64,000 bases of DNA, from assembly GCF_002531935.1 (NCBI RefSeq), contig NZ_NWSV01000006.1:124001-188000 (forward strand), given 5' to 3'. Under the pieces are notes generated by a model. The model made no database searches. It was not told the DNA's origin and saw only the letters and a program-made list of their open reading frames with translations. Below are positions 60,290 through 64,000 of the stretch, one piece after another. The first letter of the stretch is position 1; every line of letters starts with the position of its first letter. Made by a program: the position numbers and the translations under genes. Origin of the DNA: Rhizobium chutanense (lineage in GTDB: Bacteria; Pseudomonadota; Alphaproteobacteria; Rhizobiales; Rhizobiaceae).

Positions 60290-61927
60290 ATGAACCAGTA
60301 TGACAGGAACAGGGTAAGCCGGCTCCCCGGCTGGCGCAGTTTTGAGCCGCCTCAGACTGCGCCGGAAGGCGTGCGCATGCGCAGCCCTGTCGTCCGTCCG
60401 GACGATTTCGTCCCTCCGCCGCCTGAACCCGCCCCTCCACCTGCCTTTGTGCCGCCGCCGGCAAGGGTTGCACAAACCCGGCAATCCGAGCGTCCGGCGC
60501 CTCCACCTCCACCTCCACCTCCACCTCCACCTCCGAAGCAGCCTATCGTCGACGCGCCGTCGAACGCTGCACCTGCGCCTGACGCGCCCTTGCTCGATCT
60601 GCGCTCCAGTATCGCCGCGATCTGGAGCCGACGGTTGGTCGTGCTCGCTCTGGCGCTTCTCGGCGGCGTTGCCGGCGGAGCGCTGGCGCCGTTCATCGGG
60701 CAGAAATTCACCGCCGTCAGCAGTCTCTATTTCGATCCGCGCCAGATCGGCCTTGCCGATCCGGGCGCGCAATCTTCGGGACCCTCGCCGGAAATGATCT
60801 CGACGCTGATCGACAGCCAGGTGCAGATCCTGACCTCGGGCAATGTGCTGCGCCGCGTCGTCCAGGCTATGAAGCTCGATCAGGATCCGGAATTCACCGG
60901 CGGCCGCACCGATGGCGCCGCCGTGATCGGCACGCTGCAGAAGGCGCTGGTTATCACCCGCGAGGCCAGCACCTATGTCGTCTCGCTTGCCGCGACGACG
61001 AATGATCCGGAAAAATCCGCAAGGCTTGCCAACCAGGTCGTCACCTCCTTCACCGAGGAAGAAAACAGCGCCTCGAACGGCATCTACGAAAACACCTCCT
61101 CGACGCTCGACGGACGCCTCGACGATCTGCGCCGGAAGGTGCTGGAGGCCGAACAGGCCGTCGAAACCTTCCGCGCCGACAACGACATGGCCGCGACCGA
61201 GGGCAATTTGATCTCCGATCAGCGGCTGGTCTCGCTGAACACGCTGCTGGTAACCGCGCAGGAAAAGACCATCCAGGCGAAGGCCCGTGCCGATGCCGTC
61301 GCCAATCTCCGCGTCGAGGACGTCGTCGCCGGCAACCAGGCGGAAGGCGGCGTCACCTCGCCGCTCGTCAGCCTGCGTCAGCAATATGCCACCCAGGCCG
61401 CCGCCGTCGGCAGCCTCGAAAGCCAGATGGGCGCGCGTCATCCGCGCCTGCAGGCGGCCCGCTCCTCGCTGCAGAGCATAGCAGGCGAAATCAAGGGCGA
61501 ACTGCAGCGCCTCGCCACCTCGGCAAGGGGCGAATACGAGCAGGCAAAGGCTGCCGAAGACAGCGTCGCCAAGGAGCTCGCCGTGCAGAAGGCCTTGCAG
61601 GCGAGTACCTCCGACAAGCAGGTGGAACTGAACGAATTGCAGCGCAAGGCGACGGCGGCGCGCGATATCTACGAGACGGTTCTGAAGCGCTCCAGCCAGA
61701 CGAGCGAAGAGCAGAACCTCAACCAGAGTAACATTCGCGTCATCTCGCCGGCCGAGCCGCCGGTCAAGGCCGACGGTCCGAGCAAGAAAATCCTGCTGGT
61801 CGCCGGCATTATCGGCGGTCTTCTTGCCGGTTTCGTCGTCGGCGCGGGTTTTGCGATCCTCGCCGGCCTCTTCGGCCACCCCGTCATCAGAAGTTATTTC
61901 AGGAAGCCGCCCGCTGCGGCCGCTTGA
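60290..61927 (+). CDS. Polysaccharide chain-length/export protein (Wzz/GumC-like) with polyproline N-terminus
   Basis: 545 residues. The N-terminal 100 residues are cytoplasmic and very Pro-rich, with a run of 12 Pro. Then a first membrane helix (RLVVLALALLGGVAGGAL), Wzz domain (ISTLIDSQVQILTSGNVLRRV in parts), long coiled-coil region (about 260-460) with the GumC-type GARHPRLQAA, and a second helix (ILLVAGIIGGLLAGFVVGAGF). No C-terminal tyrosine-kinase domain, so it is a PCP-2-like export factor without a fused kinase. Confidence 0.88.
   Translation: MNQYDRNRVSRLPGWRSFEPPQTAPEGVRMRSPVVRPDDFVPPPPEPAPPPAFVPPPARVAQTRQSERPAPPPPPPPPPPPPKQPIVDAPSNAAPAPDAPLLDLRSSIAAIWSRRLVVLALALLGGVAGGALAPFIGQKFTAVSSLYFDPRQIGLADPGAQSSGPSPEMISTLIDSQVQILTSGNVLRRVVQAMKLDQDPEFTGGRTDGAAVIGTLQKALVITREASTYVVSLAATTNDPEKSARLANQVVTSFTEEENSASNGIYENTSSTLDGRLDDLRRKVLEAEQAVETFRADNDMAATEGNLISDQRLVSLNTLLVTAQEKTIQAKARADAVANLRVEDVVAGNQAEGGVTSPLVSLRQQYATQAAAVGSLESQMGARHPRLQAARSSLQSIAGEIKGELQRLATSARGEYEQAKAAEDSVAKELAVQKALQASTSDKQVELNELQRKATAARDIYETVLKRSSQTSEEQNLNQSNIRVISPAEPPVKADGPSKKILLVAGIIGGLLAGFVVGAGFAILAGLFGHPVIRSYFRKPPAAAA
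60500..60535 (+). repeat. Hexanucleotide tandem repeat (CCTCCA) in the polyproline tract
   Basis: Five exact CCTCCA units and a sixth CCTCCG. The unit is two codons, so gain or loss of a unit would change the proline run by two residues and keep the frame. Confidence 0.85.
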
Positions 61928-61986
61928 TGCCGGCCTTTGCTTTCCCTACATCCTGAGAGCGGCCTGTTGCCGGCAGGAGAGTTGCC

Positions 61987-62331
61987 ATGCGGCTTCTGAT
62001 GCGGTTTGTGATGATGTTTCCGATACTGCTCGTTGCCGTGTCCGGCCTTGCCCCGTCGTCCGCCCTTGCCGTCGACTGGACGAAGTCGGTCGATTCCGGC
62101 GGGCAATCCCTCTATCCCTACAAGGGCCTTCCCGGCGTCAAGGCGCAGCCCGACAAGAAGGAAGAAGAATCCTATAATTGCCGCACCGAAACCGTTCAGA
62201 TCCGCCGCCGTTACGACGAGATCTTCCGCTCCGGCGGCATGCCGACGCTGATGTATGTCTGCGAACGCGACGGTTTCATCTCGATGGACGACAAGGTGCC
62301 GCTGCGCGGCCATTATCAGCCGGTGCGGTGA
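61987..62331 (+). CDS. Secreted small protein, unknown function
   Basis: 114 residues with a signal peptide (FVMMFPILLVAVSGLAPSSALA), then a mature part of about 85 residues with two Cys (YNCRTETVQIRRRYDEIF and MYVCERDGFI) that may form a disulfide. GCAGGAG precedes the ATG. 59 bases after the Wzz-like gene, so probably in its operon. I do not recognise the family. Confidence 0.75.
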   Translation: MRLLMRFVMMFPILLVAVSGLAPSSALAVDWTKSVDSGGQSLYPYKGLPGVKAQPDKKEEESYNCRTETVQIRRRYDEIFRSGGMPTLMYVCERDGFISMDDKVPLRGHYQPVR

Positions 62332-62344
62332 GGGTTGGGGGCGT

Positions 62345-63010
62345 TCAAGAGCGCCTGCGAATGCGATCCTCCAAACGTTCGATGGGAAGCTCCATCCTCA
62401 GATAGTCGAAGCCCGCATTTGCTTGCGATCGATCGACGATCGAATATTTGACCGCGCCGTCTTCCTCGGTTCGCCGCAGCGGTAGGCTTTCGGCCGCCGC
62501 AAAACCCAGCCGGTTGTAAAGGCCGATCGCTTTTTCATTATGGGAAAAAACATGCAACTCGGCCATCCTCGCGCCGAGCCCCGAAAACATCCACTCCAGC
62601 AATGCCTCGCCGCAATGGAACATCAGATTACCGATACTGCTCATACGGCCACGGATGACGTTGTCAAATTCGGCCGCGCCAGGCCGGATATTGCAGACGC
62701 CGAAATTGCCGAGCCGGTTGCCCTCGGGATCGCAAATGACGAACAGGATCCGGTCGGCAGCCGGTAACGAAATGCTTTCGAGCCAGCTACGTGTACGTTC
62801 CTCGGTGGCGGTGAACTGTGTGAGGAAGAACGGCATCGACTGGTTTCGCCATGCCGTCAGATCACAGATCAGGCCGGGCTCGCCGAGCATCGACCTGTCG
62901 ATGCATTGCAGTTCGCCCACGAGCCGGCCGCTATCGCTTCTGATTGGCAGACGGAGCCGTTTGCTCGGGTCTGCATTCTCTTTCAGGCTGACGATATCGA
63001 CCTGCGCCAT
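62345..63010 (-). CDS. GNAT-family acetyltransferase
   Basis: 221 residues; N-terminal part of about 70 residues without a clear family mark, then a GNAT domain with RLGNFGVCNI, a central beta-strand region and the acetyl-CoA site ending in HNEKAIGLYNRLGF. Next to CmcI-like and DegT-like genes it probably acetylates an amino sugar, as PseH/WecD-type enzymes do; this is inference from context. Start at ATG 63010 lacks a strong ribosome site; GTG 63019 is possible. Confidence 0.75.
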   Translation of the reverse strand: MAQVDIVSLKENADPSKRLRLPIRSDSGRLVGELQCIDRSMLGEPGLICDLTAWRNQSMPFFLTQFTATEERTRSWLESISLPAADRILFVICDPEGNRLGNFGVCNIRPGAAEFDNVIRGRMSSIGNLMFHCGEALLEWMFSGLGARMAELHVFSHNEKAIGLYNRLGFAAAESLPLRRTEEDGAVKYSIVDRSQANAGFDYLRMELPIERLEDRIRRRS

Positions 63011-63032
63011 GGCGATCACATCTACTATCCGC

Positions 63033-63791
63033 TCAGGCCTTTCGGCAGACGCAATAGCCGCCTGGCGAGGAAGACAGAACGAGCTTGCCGTTGAGGACGG
63101 GATCGACTTCGAAACGGTCAGTTTCCGCCAGATAGTCCGTAACCGCCTGTAGCGGCTCATTGCCACGCAGCCAGACCTTGGAACGTTTGGTGAATGCCTG
63201 CTCCTCGGTGAGGTGGCCGATGAGGGTGTCGGCGACGACAAGGTAACAGCCTTCGCTCACCAGCGGGCCGTAGGCGCGGCATTCGGCAAGAACATGCTCA
63301 TAGGAATGGTCGCTGTCGAGCACCACCATCACGCGGGCGCCGGGTGGGATCTCGGCTTTGACAGCGGCAAGCACGTCGTCATCGACGGAGCCGCCCTGAA
63401 TCATCTTGATCCGGTTCGACATCGGATGGGATTCGATCGACTCGCGATTATGGGCGCGGATGTCGATATCGACGCCGATGACCTTGGCCTTGTCGTTGCC
63501 CATGGCGGCGAGGATCGACGCCATAAAGATCAACGAGCCGCCGCGCGCCACACCGGTTTCGATGATGACGTCGGGCTTGGTCGCCCAGATGACTTCCTGG
63601 GTCGCGAGAATATCGGCGGGAAGCTGGATGATCGGCACGCCCATCCACGACCAGAGATAGAAATAGTCGAACTTGTCGAGCCCGATCAGCGTGTTCAGCG
63701 ATTGCTGGAAGCTTGCTTCGTCTTTACCGAGCGCAAGCGACATTTCCCGCTTGTGGGCTTCGAATTCGAGGCGGTCGTCCTTGGTAGTCAT
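63033..63791 (-). CDS. CmcI-family protein (SAM-dependent methyltransferase/hydroxylase-like)
   Basis: 252 residues. The Rossmann-type SAM motif is VIIETGVARGGSLIFMAS; further marks are VIGVDIDIRAHN and VVLDSDHSYEHV with acidic and His residues of the CmcI (cephalosporin hydroxylase) family. Members are frequent in O-antigen and capsule clusters, where they are thought to methylate sugars. Between the DegT-like aminotransferase and the GNAT gene on the same strand. Confidence 0.85.
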   Translation of the reverse strand: MTTKDDRLEFEAHKREMSLALGKDEASFQQSLNTLIGLDKFDYFYLWSWMGVPIIQLPADILATQEVIWATKPDVIIETGVARGGSLIFMASILAAMGNDKAKVIGVDIDIRAHNRESIESHPMSNRIKMIQGGSVDDDVLAAVKAEIPPGARVMVVLDSDHSYEHVLAECRAYGPLVSEGCYLVVADTLIGHLTEEQAFTKRSKVWLRGNEPLQAVTDYLAETDRFEVDPVLNGKLVLSSSPGGYCVCRKA

Positions 63792-63823
63792 AACTGTTCT
63801 TTGTCCTTCGCTCTATGGCTGTC

Positions 63824-64000
63824 TTAGGCCGACTGCTGTAATGCCGCGCTGTTGTGATAGATCCGCGCGGCCGCCACATCGAGCAGCGTCGCCGCCACCC
63901 GGTCGATATCGGCTTCGCTCATGTCGTGATAACTCGGCAGGTTGATCGCCCGCCCCGGAATGCTCCAGGCATTCACGTTCTCCGGCCGGTCCTCGAACAT
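63824..64000 (-). CDS. DegT/DnrJ/EryC1-type sugar aminotransferase, C-terminal end (cut by window edge)
   Basis: Only the last 58 codons are inside the window. They include RAINLPSYHDMSEADIDRV and a helix to the stop TAA at 63826-63824, a typical C-terminus of PLP-dependent sugar aminotransferases (INLPSxxxMxxxDIxRV). The main part lies past 64000. With the GNAT gene it would make an N-acetylated amino sugar. Confidence 0.7.
   Translation of the reverse strand: MFEDRPENVNAWSIPGRAINLPSYHDMSEADIDRVAATLLDVAAARIYHNSAALQQSA

Noticed and set aside
60500..60535. Phase-variation switch at the CCTCCA repeat
   Set aside because: The unit is a multiple of three, so slippage cannot turn the gene on or off; only tract length could vary.
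60254..61879. 541-codon minus-strand frame opposite the Wzz-like gene
   Set aside because: Low-complexity Arg/Trp run opposite the polyproline repeat and no motifs; the plus strand has both helices and the GumC-type motif.
1..64000. CRISPR arrays, prophage or insertion sequences
   Set aside because: No regularly spaced repeats, transposase, integrase or phage structural genes were seen; the repeats found are short dispersed palindromes.

Overview
The window looks like a chromosomal segment of a fast-growing Rhizobium of the R. leguminosarum/R. etli type. This is inferred from gene content, high GC with strong third-position bias, GTG/TTG starts, ATGA-type stop/start overlaps, and short palindromic intergenic repeats typical of rhizobial chromosomes. 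No phage, insertion sequence, CRISPR array or plasmid replication gene was seen.

Layout. 1-5000: end of dapB, an ABC exporter, glk-mgsA and mepA, all on the minus strand. 5172-12423: the yejABEF peptide importer, a 2-hydroxyacid dehydrogenase and a small membrane protein (plus). 12624-16640: pncB, then an accessory-looking stretch with an Rmf/CrpP-like small protein, a structured non-coding region, a KTSC-domain protein, an AT-richer membrane protein and tRNA-Ser(GGA). 16956-28647: a nucleoside scavenging block. A BMP-type ABC importer, cdd, punA, deoC and deoA are on the plus strand; upp, add and deoB are on the minus strand. Imported nucleosides can be deaminated (Cdd, Add), split by phosphorolysis (PunA, DeoA) and the sugar passed through DeoB and DeoC to central metabolism, while uracil is recovered by Upp. 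28757-41373: a complete Tad/Flp pilus locus (pilA-cpaABCDEF-tadBC on plus; two TadE-like pseudopilins, a stand-alone secretin N-domain protein and the TPR lipoprotein TadD on minus).

41516-44307: a leucyl aminopeptidase, a short MarR-like regulator and an NlpC/P60 hydrolase. 44308-51578 (minus): an amidase, dipeptide-type permeases and binding protein without ATPases, a LysR regulator and a P1/DmpA-type peptidase, which together suggest uptake and hydrolysis of an unusual amide or peptide. 51809-56446 (minus): a 64-residue protein, a 973-residue kinase-aminotransferase fusion and purU. 56758-64000: an exopolysaccharide or surface-glycan region with acyltransferase, O-antigen ligase/polymerase-like protein, GH5 glycosidase, Wzz/GumC-like chain-length protein with a polyproline N-terminus, a GNAT acetyltransferase, a CmcI-type protein and the end of a DegT-type sugar aminotransferase.

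The most notable items are the one-polypeptide hydroxylysine-kinase/phospho-lyase-like fusion, the unassigned structured RNA candidate near 14266-14458, the strong terminator placed inside the nucleoside-transporter operon, and the repeat that fills the cpaE-cpaF gap. All function calls rest on reading motifs by eye; no database search was run.
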